DNA of 64,000 bases from Saccharopolyspora_C sp047200635 (GTDB taxonomy: Bacteria > Actinomycetota > Actinomycetes > Mycobacteriales > Pseudonocardiaceae). The notes under the pieces were generated by a model that was given only the letters and a program-made list of their open reading frames with translations, was not told the origin of the DNA and did not search any database. The stretch's first letter is position 1. Each line of letters opens with the position of its first letter. Location of the stretch: the NCBI RefSeq assembly GCF_047200635.1, contig NZ_JBJZOI010000001.1, positions 186,001-250,000 of the forward strand, read 5' to 3'. A program made the translations under genes and the position numbers. Of this stretch, positions 24,335 to 32,311 are shown one piece after another.

Positions 24335-25777
24335 ATGATCCGGGTGGACGGTCGCACGCTGCGCTGCGCCGACGTCGCCGAGGTGGGCCGCACCGGGGGG
24401 CCGATCGAGATCGATCTGTCCACGGCGGCCGTGCGCGTCGCGGAGAACTCCTGGCGGCTGGCGGAGGAGCTCAGCACCGAGCGGGTCGTCTACGGCCGCA
24501 CCACCGGTGTCGGCGCCAACAAGGACGACCAGGTGCGCGACCAGGACTCCGCCGAGCACGGCCTGCGACTGCTGCGCAGCCACGCCGGCGGCAGCGGTGA
24601 GCCGATGCCCGCCGCGCAGACCAGGGCGATGCTGCTGATCCGGCTCAACCAGCTCGTCGCGGGCCGCGCCGGCATCGGACCGGAGATCATCACCGCGCTC
24701 GCCGAGGCGCTGCGCACCGGGGCGCTGCCGCTGGTCCACCGCCTCGGCGCCATCGGCACCGGCGACCTCGCCCCGCTCGCCGAGACCGGTCTCGCGCTCG
24801 CGGGGGAGCGGTCCTGGCAGACCGGTCGGGTGGAGCCGGTGGAGATCCGGGCGGGCGACGCGCTCGCGTTCATGAGCAGCAACGCCGCCACCCTCGCCGA
24901 AGCGGTGCTGGCCACCCTCGACCTGGAACGCCTGACCCGCGCCAGCCACGTCGTCGCCGCGCTCACCTACGTGGCCCTGGACGGGAACCCCGAGGCCTAC
25001 GCGACACCGGTGCACGAGGCGCGGCCGCACGCCGGGCAGGTCGGCTGCGCCGCCGAGATGCGCCGGCTGCTCGGCCTCGACAGCACCCCGCGACCGGGAC
25101 GGCGGATCCAGGACCCGTTCGGCCTCCGCGCCTACCCGCAGGTGCAGGGCGCGGCGGTGGACGCGGTGCACTACCTGCGCGACGTGCTCGCGATCGAGAT
25201 CAACGCGGGCACCGAGAACCCGATGATCTCCGTGGTGCACCGGGACGCCTACCACCACGCGCACTTCCACACCGCCTACGTGGCCTCCGCGCTGGACTGG
25301 GTGCGCGCGACCGTGCACCAGGTCGCGGAGCTCTCGGCCGCGCGGCTGGGAGATCTGGTGGAACCGGAGTTCACCGGGCTGCGCCCGTTCCTGGCGGCGG
25401 GCCCGCCGGGAAGCTCGGGCGTGATGATCCTGGAGTACGTCGCGCACGACGCGCTCGCGGAACTGCGCCACGCCGCGCTGCCCGCGACGCTCGGCACCGC
25501 CGTGGTCTCGCGCGGGCTGGAGGACCACGCCAGCTTCTCCACCCAGGCCGCCCGGGCCACCAGCGCGGCGGCCGCGGCCTACCGGCGGTTGCTGGCCTGC
25601 GAACTGGTCGCGGCGGTGCGGGCGCTGCGGATGCGGCGCGCGGACCTGGTGGACATGCCGGTGCGCGCCGCCTACGAGCTGGCCGCCGACACCCTCGACG
25701 CCCGCGTCGAGGACCGCTCGCTGACCGAGGACATCAGCCGCGCCGGAGCCGTGCTCGACGAGCTGGTGCGCTTCTGA
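24335..25777 (+). CDS. Aromatic amino acid ammonia-lyase family protein with altered MIO triad
   Basis: This 480-residue HAL/PAL-fold protein (cytoplasmic homotetramer in the family) normally makes an MIO electrophile from Ala-Ser-Gly. Here the expected ASGDLAPLA reads GTGDLAPLA (within LGAIGTGDLAPLAET, about residue 140). The catalytic-Tyr loop is YGRTTGVGANKDD. Other conserved regions are present: SSNAATLAEAV, RIQDPFGLRAYPQVQGA, NPMI with HFHTAYVASALD, and GLEDHASFSTQAA. It may therefore be an inactive paralogue, or an enzyme with a Thr-derived cofactor or a different reaction. The start is ATG 24335 after GGGGAGGAG. Upstream and divergent is the ABM gene. Confidence 0.87.
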   Translation: MIRVDGRTLRCADVAEVGRTGGPIEIDLSTAAVRVAENSWRLAEELSTERVVYGRTTGVGANKDDQVRDQDSAEHGLRLLRSHAGGSGEPMPAAQTRAMLLIRLNQLVAGRAGIGPEIITALAEALRTGALPLVHRLGAIGTGDLAPLAETGLALAGERSWQTGRVEPVEIRAGDALAFMSSNAATLAEAVLATLDLERLTRASHVVAALTYVALDGNPEAYATPVHEARPHAGQVGCAAEMRRLLGLDSTPRPGRRIQDPFGLRAYPQVQGAAVDAVHYLRDVLAIEINAGTENPMISVVHRDAYHHAHFHTAYVASALDWVRATVHQVAELSAARLGDLVEPEFTGLRPFLAAGPPGSSGVMILEYVAHDALAELRHAALPATLGTAVVSRGLEDHASFSTQAARATSAAAAAYRRLLACELVAAVRALRMRRADLVDMPVRAAYELAADTLDARVEDRSLTEDISRAGAVLDELVRF

Positions 25778-25827
25778 CCCCCCGAGCACGAACACCCCCC
25801 CCACGAAATCCCACCCCCGATGACCCC

Positions 25828-25973
25828 GCGATTTCCCACGAAATCGCACCCGGCTGCGGTGGGGTCCCCGCGATTTCTCGCGAAATCGCGCCGGGTTGCG
25901 GTGGGGAGCCCGCGATTTCTCGCGAAATCGCCGTCCTCGGGTGGTGCGGGCCCGCGATTTCTCGTGAAATCGC
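25828..25973. repeat. Four 20-bp palindromes at exact 42-bp period
   Basis: Units are at 25828-25847, 25870-25889, 25912-25931 and 25954-25973. Each has perfect arms GCGATTTC and GAAATCGC; the 4-nt centres are CCAC, TCGC, TCGC and TCGT. The 22-bp spacers share GCGGTGGGG-type sequence in the first two and diverge after that. The period (42 bp, 14 codons) keeps one frame open on both strands but no start or ribosome-binding site fits a gene. The array lies directly after the ammonia-lyase-like gene. It could be a transcription barrier, a protein-binding array, or a REP-like element. Confidence 0.85.
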
Positions 25974-26214
25974 GGGTCCGCTGCGGCTGGGGTGCATCGG
26001 GGTGCATGGCTGGTGCAACGTCCAGGGGGCGGTGGGGGCGTCGTGCGGGGCGGAGCGGGTTCCGGGGCGTGATGGTGCGGGGAACCCGCGAGCTCGTCGG
26101 GGCGCGGTGGGGTGGCACGCGGCGCTGGACGGGGGGCGGCCGGGAGCCGAGGTGTAGTGGCGGCCTCGGCGGGGAAGGCGCTGGGGTGCCGGGCACCGAC
26201 CTAGGAGGTACCGA
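25974..26214. other. Intergenic region before TPP enzyme, no gene seen
   Basis: After the palindrome array there are about 240 bp of GC-rich sequence with no supported gene. It contains a short repeated GGGGTGCAT motif near 25988-26004. A strong AGGAGGT ribosome-binding site lies at the right end, before the GTG start of the TPP enzyme. I see no convincing promoter hexamers. Confidence 0.5.
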
Positions 26215-28041
26215 GTGGCAGAGCCGAAGACCGTCGCGGAGCACATCGTCGAGCGGCTGGGCCGATGGGGCGTGCACCGCTACTACGGCTACCCGGGCGA
26301 CGGGATCGGCGGCGTGATCGCCGCGCTGCGCACCGCCGACCGCACCACCGGCGGGCCGACCGAGTTCGTCCAGGTCCGCCACGAGGAGACCGCGGGCTTC
26401 GCCGCCTGCGCCGACGTCAAGTACGGCGGCAGCGAGATCGGCTGCTGCGCGGTGACCAGCGGGCCGGGCGCGGTGCACGCGCTCAACGGGCTCTACGACG
26501 CGAAGTTCGACCACCAGCCCGTCGTGGCGCTGCTCGGGCACACCGCCAGCACCGCGCTGGGCAGCGGGTACTACCAGGAGATCGATCTGACGACCTTGTT
26601 CCGGGACGTCGCGAGCGACTTCTGCGAGCAGCTGGTGGCCCCGAGCCAGGTCCGGCACCTGGTGGACCGGGCGTGCCGCACCGCGCTGGCGCACCGGACC
26701 GTCACCGCGCTGGTGCTGCCCAGCGACCTGCTGGAGCAGCCCGCGGTGACCGAGCCGCCGGACGAGCACGGCTACCCCCGGACCTCGGCGGTCCCCAGCT
26801 CCCCGGTCGGCGCGGCCGAGCCGGAGGCGGTGCGCCGGGCCGCCGAGGTGCTCAACGCGGGGGAGCGGGTCGCGATCCTCGCGGGCGCGGGCGCGCAGGG
26901 GGCCACCGCCGAGCTCACCTCGGTGGCGGACCGGCTCGGCGCGGGGGCGGCGAAGGCCCTGCTCGGCAAGACGGTCCTCGATGACGCGCTGCCGTGGGTG
27001 ACCGGGCCGATCGGGTTGCTCGGCTCGACCGCGAGCTGGCACCTGATGCGGGAGTGCGACACCTTGCTCGTCGTCGGTTCGACCATGCCCTACACGGAGT
27101 TCTACCCGGCCCCGGGCCAAGCTCGGGCCGTGCAGATCGACGTGGACGGTGCCCGCTGCGGCATCCGCTGCGAGACCGAGGTCAACCTCGTCGGAGACGC
27201 CCGGTCCACCCTGGAGGCGCTGCTGCCGCTGCTGGAGGAGCGGTCCGAGCACCGCTGGCGCGAGCACGTGGCGGCGTGGACGCGGCGCTGGGAGTCCTAC
27301 AGCCAGCGGCGGGCCACCGCCGACACCAGCGGGCTCAACCCGGAGCTGGTGGTGCGCGAGTTGTCCCGGCGGTTGCCGGACGACGTGATGGTCTCCGCCG
27401 ACTGCGGAACCGCGACGAGCTGGTACGCGCGGGACCTGGAGATGCGGCCGGGGATGCTCGGCAGCCTCTCCGGGACCCTGCTGTCCATGGGCGGTGGCCT
27501 GCCCTACGCCTTGGCGGCGAAGTTCGCCCACCCGGAGCGGCCGGTGGTGGCGCTGGTCGGTGACGGCGCGATGCAGATGAACGGGGTCAACGAGCTGATC
27601 ACCGTGGCGAAGTACTGGCAGGAGTGGGCCGATCCCCGGTTCACCGTGCTGGTGCTGGCCAACGACGACCTGTCCTACGTGACCTGGGAGACGCGGGCGA
27701 TGCTCGGCGACAAGCCCTACCCGGAGGCCCAGCACCTGCCCTCGGTTCCGTACGCGCGGTGGGCGGAGCTGCTCGGGTTGGCCGGGCACGTGGTGGAGGA
27801 CGCCGAGCACGTCGGCCCGGTCTGGGACGCCGCGCTGCACGCGGACCGGCCCGCGGTGGTGGACGCCCGGGTGGATCCGGCGGTGCCGCTGGTGCCGCCG
27901 CACGTGACGGTCGCGCAGGCGCTGAACACGGCGGCCTCCCAGCTCAAGGGTGATCCGGACGCGCTCCGGATCATCGCGGACGGCGTCCGGGAGACGGTCG
28001 GCGCCAAGGCGCGCTCGGTGCTCGGCGCCCCGGTGATCTGA
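26215..28041 (+). CDS. Thiamine-pyrophosphate-dependent enzyme (pyruvate oxidase / acetolactate synthase-like)
   Basis: This TPP enzyme of 608 residues has the standard three-domain layout. The N-terminal PYR domain contains GYPGDGIGGVIAAL and the catalytic Glu in VRHEETAGFAA. The central domain contains ILAGAGAQGATAELTSVADRLG. The C-terminal PP domain contains the TPP/Mg motif GDGAMQMNGVNELITVAKYW ending in LANDDLSYVTWE. It most resembles PoxB-like pyruvate oxidases and the generic thiamine-pyrophosphate-requiring proteins of actinobacteria rather than biosynthetic acetolactate synthase. GTG 26215 is supported by AGGAGG 7 bp upstream. It is monocistronic. Exact reaction unknown. Confidence 0.88.
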   Translation: MAEPKTVAEHIVERLGRWGVHRYYGYPGDGIGGVIAALRTADRTTGGPTEFVQVRHEETAGFAACADVKYGGSEIGCCAVTSGPGAVHALNGLYDAKFDHQPVVALLGHTASTALGSGYYQEIDLTTLFRDVASDFCEQLVAPSQVRHLVDRACRTALAHRTVTALVLPSDLLEQPAVTEPPDEHGYPRTSAVPSSPVGAAEPEAVRRAAEVLNAGERVAILAGAGAQGATAELTSVADRLGAGAAKALLGKTVLDDALPWVTGPIGLLGSTASWHLMRECDTLLVVGSTMPYTEFYPAPGQARAVQIDVDGARCGIRCETEVNLVGDARSTLEALLPLLEERSEHRWREHVAAWTRRWESYSQRRATADTSGLNPELVVRELSRRLPDDVMVSADCGTATSWYARDLEMRPGMLGSLSGTLLSMGGGLPYALAAKFAHPERPVVALVGDGAMQMNGVNELITVAKYWQEWADPRFTVLVLANDDLSYVTWETRAMLGDKPYPEAQHLPSVPYARWAELLGLAGHVVEDAEHVGPVWDAALHADRPAVVDARVDPAVPLVPPHVTVAQALNTAASQLKGDPDALRIIADGVRETVGAKARSVLGAPVI

Positions 28042-28086
28042 CCGCCGGGTGGGAAGCGCGCCGTCGGCGGCGGGCGGTGCGCCCGT

Positions 28087-28428
28087 TCAGCGGTGCGGTG
28101 GTGCGGTGCGCAGGCGGTGGCGACCGCCGGGGGCGGGGCGGGGCAGCAGCAGGGCTGCCGCGAGCGCCCCGCCCGCCAGCAGCACCGCGGCCCCGATCGT
28201 CTTGCGCAGCGCGCCGGGTTCCGCCCGCTGCGCTCGCCGCTGGTCGGCGTAGCTGCGCAGCTGGCGGAGATCACCACCGGCGACGAGGTGGCAGACCTGG
28301 TGCGGGCGCATCACCAGTTCGCCGCAGCGAACCGGTCCGGAACCGCCGAAGACCGGGGTGACGAGCACGAGCCCGCCGAGCAGGAGCAGGACGATCGCCG
28401 CGAACCACGCGGGGATGCGCGAAGCCAT
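28087..28428 (-). CDS. Small two-helix membrane protein, function unknown
   Basis: This is a 113-residue protein. An N-terminal membrane helix (AAIVLLLLGGLVLVTPVFG) is followed by a 50-residue loop with two cysteines (VRCGELVMRPHQVCHLVAGG), a basic segment, and a second helix (IGAAVLLAGGALAAALLLP). The two Cys could form a disulfide if the loop is outside. The ATG at 28428 follows GGAGG. I do not recognise a family; the loop resembles small actinobacterial membrane proteins with a CGxxxMxPxxxC pattern, but no function is known to me. Confidence 0.6.
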   Translation of the reverse strand: MASRIPAWFAAIVLLLLGGLVLVTPVFGGSGPVRCGELVMRPHQVCHLVAGGDLRQLRSYADQRRAQRAEPGALRKTIGAAVLLAGGALAAALLLPRPAPGGRHRLRTAPPHR

Positions 28429-28577
28429 CGTGCCTCCGGAAGCCGTGCCGAGCTCCGTCCTCGTCGCCCGGCGCCGCCGTCCAGTGTGGCCCGGACGGCG
28501 CCGCCCGCGGCGGGATGGCGCGAGCGCGGGCGCGAAAGTCCTGATCACGGCATGGCCCGGGTTTTCCGGACCGGACG

Positions 28578-29525
28578 TCACTCCCGGCGGTCCGGCTCCT
28601 CGACGCGGGGCAGCGCCAGGCCCCGCGCACCGAGGACCGAGCAGGTCGCTCCGGGGTCGTAGCGGTGCAGCAGCTCCAGACCGAGCTGCGCGCGCCGCAC
28701 CCGCTCCCGGCCCAGCGCGATCGCCGTGGGCGTCAGGTGGGTGCCGCTGGGGTAGAGGCCGGGCGCGTTGCGCAGCCCGAACTTCACGTAGACCGGTGCG
28801 GCCACCCGCACGATCTCGGCGATCTCGAAGTGCCGCACGAAGCCGCCGAGGTCGTCCGGAGCCTCGACGTAGACGTCCAGCGGCAGGTCGGTGGCCGCCC
28901 GGATCTCGGCCAGCTGCCGGATTCCCAGGTCGGTGGGGACGTTGCAGGTGTCGGCGCCGAGCTCCTCGGCGACCCGCACCGAAGCGGGGTTGGCGAGCCC
29001 CATCTGGACGCTGATCTTGAATTGGAGATCCGGCGGGAGGTCTCCGGCGGCGCGCATCCGCGCGGCCGTCGCCAGCACCCCGACGTCGGTGATCAGCACG
29101 CTGCGCACCCCGGCCTCCGCGCTGCGGCGCACGTCCTCCAGCACGTGCACCAGCCCGTCGACCCCGCAGGCCTGGGCGGCGACCGGGCCGCCGCCGGGCG
29201 CGGCGGGCAGCCCGCCGGTGCCCCACCCGGCGAGCGGGCGGGCGAACAGGCTCAGCTCCACGGGTTCGCGCGCCGCGATCCGCGCCATCTCGCCGAGCTC
29301 CTCGGCGGTGAGCAGCATTCCGCCGCTGCCCTGCGAGATCCGGTGCACCGGCACGGCCCGCAGGTGCGCCTCGTCGAGCACGGCCTCCAGCACCTCGGGC
29401 CCCTCGGTGCTGGGGATCTCCACCCGGTACTGGGCGCCGTCCGGGAACCGCTTGGCGCTGGTGGGCGCGGGGTCACCGCCGCTCGGAAGTCCTTGCCGGT
29501 CCAGAAAATCGCGGGTGCCGCGCAC
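28578..29525 (-). CDS. Peptidase U32-like TIM-barrel protein
   Basis: This is a 315-residue protein related to the U32 peptidase/UbiU-like fold. The most conserved stretch is VRSVLITDVGVLATAARM, then DLQFKISVQMGLANPASVRVAEELGADTCNVP in consecutive blocks, then LDVYVEAPDDLGG. The classic U32 Cys cluster for an iron-sulfur site is not evident; Cys residues are few and scattered. It is divergent from an IclR gene 137 bp away, with a palindrome between, so it is probably the IclR target. The start is GTG 29525. Activity and substrate are not predictable. Confidence 0.7.
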   Translation of the reverse strand: MRGTRDFLDRQGLPSGGDPAPTSAKRFPDGAQYRVEIPSTEGPEVLEAVLDEAHLRAVPVHRISQGSGGMLLTAEELGEMARIAAREPVELSLFARPLAGWGTGGLPAAPGGGPVAAQACGVDGLVHVLEDVRRSAEAGVRSVLITDVGVLATAARMRAAGDLPPDLQFKISVQMGLANPASVRVAEELGADTCNVPTDLGIRQLAEIRAATDLPLDVYVEAPDDLGGFVRHFEIAEIVRVAAPVYVKFGLRNAPGLYPSGTHLTPTAIALGRERVRRAQLGLELLHRYDPGATCSVLGARGLALPRVEEPDRRE

Positions 29526-29549
29526 GCCCTCAGCTCCTGTCCGAGATAT

Positions 29550-29562
29550 CGAACAACGTTCG
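29550..29562. promoter_or_regulatory. Candidate IclR operator
   Basis: The dyad CGAAC-AAC-GTTCG lies 24 bp upstream of the U32-like gene start and about 100 bp upstream of the IclR gene. IclR-family sites are commonly short AT-containing palindromes like this; here it is preceded by GATATC. Confidence 0.5.
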
Positions 29563-29662
29563 GCGAGAGTAGGGCTCTGGCGCGCGACCGGTCAACCCGC
29601 TCGCCTACGATGATCCACCGACGGGCCGGGCGTCCGGCGGGCCCGGAACGAGGGGGGCGTCG

Positions 29663-30427
29663 ATGGCGCGAGCGGTTCCGGCGGTGGCGCGCGCGTTCGA
29701 CGTGCTCGAACTGTTCCTCGACGAGGCGGAGCTGAGCGCCCCGGAGATCATCGCGCGGCTCGGGCTGCCGCGGACCACGGTGCACGAACTGCTCGGCACC
29801 CTCGCCGAACGCGGTTACCTGGCGCCGGTCGCCGAGGCGAACCGCTTCCGGCTGGGAGTGCGGGCTTTCCGGCTCGGCGCTGCCTACGCCGATCGCCTCG
29901 ACCTCGCCCGGGAGGGGCGGCTGGTGGCGGAGGAGGTCTCCCGCCGCTGCCGGGAGACCGCGCACGTCGGAGTGCTCGACGGCGCCGAGGTGCTGTACGT
30001 GGCGAAGGTCGACGGCAGCCACCCGGTCCGGATGGTCTCCGCCGTGGGACGGCGGTTGCCCGCGCACTGCACCGCGGTGGGCAAGGTGCTGCTGGCCGCG
30101 TTGCCGCCGGAGCGCTTCGCGGAGCTCTACCCGCGGCGCGAGCTGCCCGCCATGACGGCGAACAGCACCACCGACCGCGAGGCGCTGCGCCGCGAGCTGG
30201 ACGCGATCCGGGCGGCGGGCGGTGCGGCCCGGGAGTGCTGCGAGTCGAACGAGGCGGTCGCGTGCGCGGCGGCCCCGGTGCGCGACGCGGCCGGGGAGGT
30301 CGTCGCCGCGCTGAGCGCCTCGGTGCCCATCCCGCGCTGGGACGAGCGGACCGCCGAGGAGCTGGCGCACCTGGTCGGCATCGGAGCTGCGGAGCTGTCC
30401 GCCAGGCTGGGCCACGTCGCGGGCTGA
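29663..30427 (+). CDS. IclR-family transcriptional regulator
   Basis: This regulator of 254 residues has the N-terminal winged helix PAVARAFDVLELF and LSAPEIIARLGLPRTTVHEL. The C-terminal effector domain has ETAHVGVLDGAEVLYVAKV, LPAHCTAVGKVLLAALPPE and ACAAAPVRDAAGEVVAALS, all IclR hallmarks. Effectors are usually small carboxylic acids. It is divergent from the U32-like gene and most likely regulates it and itself through the intervening palindrome. Confidence 0.93.
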   Translation: MARAVPAVARAFDVLELFLDEAELSAPEIIARLGLPRTTVHELLGTLAERGYLAPVAEANRFRLGVRAFRLGAAYADRLDLAREGRLVAEEVSRRCRETAHVGVLDGAEVLYVAKVDGSHPVRMVSAVGRRLPAHCTAVGKVLLAALPPERFAELYPRRELPAMTANSTTDREALRRELDAIRAAGGAARECCESNEAVACAAAPVRDAAGEVVAALSASVPIPRWDERTAEELAHLVGIGAAELSARLGHVAG

Positions 30428-30709
30428 CGACCGGGATCGGGCTGAGCCCCCGAGCCCCCGCGCCGGTGGCCGATGCCGCGCGGGCCCGTCGCGGCGGTGC
30501 CCCGTTCCGGTGATCTTGTGGTTCGTCGGAGTGGTGGGTGATCGCGCGGTCCCGCACGGGGTCCCGGGCGGGGTAGCGTCCGGCCCCTCCGCCGGGACCG
30601 CGGCCGGAGAATCCGGTCCCTCGCCGACGGGACGGCGACGCGCGGCGGACGTTCGCTCCGCGCCGCCCGGGGTGGCGGGGCGGTGGGGATCGAGGGCGGA
30701 GGGCCTGAG

Positions 30710-32005
30710 ATGCGCGCACTCGCCGTGCTGCGGCGACGCCTGCTGGGGTTGGCCCTGCTGCTGGTCCTGCCGCTCGCCGCGGCCGGGTCCCTCGCCGTCC
30801 ACGGGGGTGCCTTCGCCCGCACCGCCGACGTGCTGCTGCGCACCGGGACCACCGGCAACCAGATCCCGCCCGAGGCGGACGTCAAGGTCCGCGGCCTCGT
30901 CGTCGGCCGGGTCAGCGAGGTCGTGCCCGCGCCGGGCGGTGCGGAGCTGCGGCTCGCGCTGGACCCGGGCTCGATCGACCGCATCCCCGCGAACGTGACG
31001 GCGCGGTTGCTGCCCCGGACCTTGTTCGGCGAGCGCTACGTCGCGCTGGAACCGCCGGCGGGCGGCTCGGCGCGCTCCTTGGCGGACGGTGACGTGATCG
31101 TCCAGGACAGCGGGGCGGGGGCGGTCGAGCTGGAGCGGGTCCTCGCCGACGCGATGCCGCTGCTGCGGTCGTTGCGCCCGCAGCAGCTGGCGACGACGCT
31201 GAACGGGCTGAGCCGGGCGCTGGAGGGCAGGGGCGAGTCCACCGGCCGGACGATCGAGGACCTGAACCGCTACCTCGCCGGGCTCAACCCCGAACTGCCG
31301 CTGCTGCGCGAGAACCTGCGGCGGCTGGTCGGCGTGGCCGGGACCTACGAGCAGGCGGCCCCGGACGTGCTGCGGGCGCTCGGCGATCTCGGCGCCACCG
31401 CCCGGACGCTGGCCGGGCAGCGGGCCGCGCTTAGCGGGATGCTCTCGCGGCTGACCACCACCTCCGACGACCTCACCGGCTACCTGCGCGAGCACGGACC
31501 GGACCTGATCCGGGTGAACGCCTCCGCCCGCCCGACGCTGGAGCTGCTCGCGGAGTACTCCCCGGAGTACCCGTGCGTGCTGGCCCAGGCCGCGGGCATC
31601 GTGCCGGAGGCGAACCGGGTCCTCGGCGTCGGAACCGGGGAGCCGGGAGCGCACGTGACGCTGGAGATCACGCCGAACCGGGGCGCCTACCTGCCGGGCC
31701 TGGACGATCCGGTGTTCGCCGACGAGCGGGGACCGCGCTGCTACCCGATCGAGCGGGCCCCGCAGTACCCGCCGGACGGCCCCGTCCAGGACGGCACCAC
31801 CTCGCCGCCCGCCGCCCGCGCCGCGACCGGGGGGTCGCTGCCCGCCTCCTCGGCACCGGACGTCGGGGCGAATTCCCCGGCGGAGCGGCACCTCATCGCC
31901 GCCCTCGCCGCGCACCCGGCGGACGGGGCGGGGGTCCCGCCGTGGTCGAGCCTGCTGCTCGGCCCGGTCTTCCGCGGTGCCGAGGTCGCGGTGCTCCCCG
32001 GCTGA
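30710..32005 (+). CDS. Solitary MCE/MlaD-family protein
   Basis: This is a lipid-transport associated MCE protein, 431 residues. An N-terminal membrane anchor (LLLVLPLAAAGSLAV) is followed by the MlaD domain with VRGLVVGRVSEV and RLLPRTLFGERYVAL. A helical needle-like region follows (about residues 140-300: LNRYLAGLNPELPLLRENLRRL and similar). The tail is Pro/Ser/Ala-rich. In actinobacteria six such proteins normally sit in one operon after two YrbE permease genes. None of these partners is here, so this gene is an orphan and may use a complex encoded elsewhere. ATG 30710 is supported by GGAGG. Confidence 0.9.
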   Translation: MRALAVLRRRLLGLALLLVLPLAAAGSLAVHGGAFARTADVLLRTGTTGNQIPPEADVKVRGLVVGRVSEVVPAPGGAELRLALDPGSIDRIPANVTARLLPRTLFGERYVALEPPAGGSARSLADGDVIVQDSGAGAVELERVLADAMPLLRSLRPQQLATTLNGLSRALEGRGESTGRTIEDLNRYLAGLNPELPLLRENLRRLVGVAGTYEQAAPDVLRALGDLGATARTLAGQRAALSGMLSRLTTTSDDLTGYLREHGPDLIRVNASARPTLELLAEYSPEYPCVLAQAAGIVPEANRVLGVGTGEPGAHVTLEITPNRGAYLPGLDDPVFADERGPRCYPIERAPQYPPDGPVQDGTTSPPAARAATGGSLPASSAPDVGANSPAERHLIAALAAHPADGAGVPPWSSLLLGPVFRGAEVAVLPG

Positions 32006-32311
32006 TCCGCGCCGGACCTGCTCGCCGGGCAGGCGCTCGGGGCGGAGGACCGGTTCGCGGCCCCGAACCAGGACGAACAACTCGAAGGGCGCGCTGCTGT
32101 CGTCGCGGGTACGTGCTCGGCGGGCGCGGGTGCCCCCTCGGCACGCATCCCGGACGGAGTGGGAAGACGTGGTTTCCGGGAGAGTTCCCCCGATTTCCGG
32201 GGTCGCGCCCCCGATCACCCGGCTGGCAGCTGTCCCCCGGAGCGGCCCGCTGGTGTGCTGAGCGCGGTTTCCGCCAGGGGAGGCGGAACCGCAACCGGAG
32301 GGAGCACGACG
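32006..32311. other. Intergenic region, no gene seen
   Basis: This 306-bp stretch holds no supported gene. Near its right end an imperfect hairpin (GCGGTTTCCGCC with GGCGGAACCGC, about 32266-32294) lies just before the GGAGGG ribosome-binding site of the esterase gene. It could shape the 5' leader. Confidence 0.4.

Noticed and set aside
25828..25973. CRISPR-like array
   Set aside because: Repeats are strong palindromes of only 20 bp, the spacers are partly similar to each other, and there are only four units and no cas genes nearby. A palindromic repeat array is the better reading.
25750..26250. Open frame across the palindrome array on either strand
   Set aside because: The 42-bp period keeps a 14-residue repeat in frame on both strands, but there is no supported start or ribosome-binding site and the composition is that of a repeat, not a protein.
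32006..32160. Frameshifted remnant of a second MCE gene after the solitary one
   Set aside because: Some reading in another frame looks weakly protein-like (DLLAGQALGAEDRF), but no MCE motif is present and it cannot be supported.
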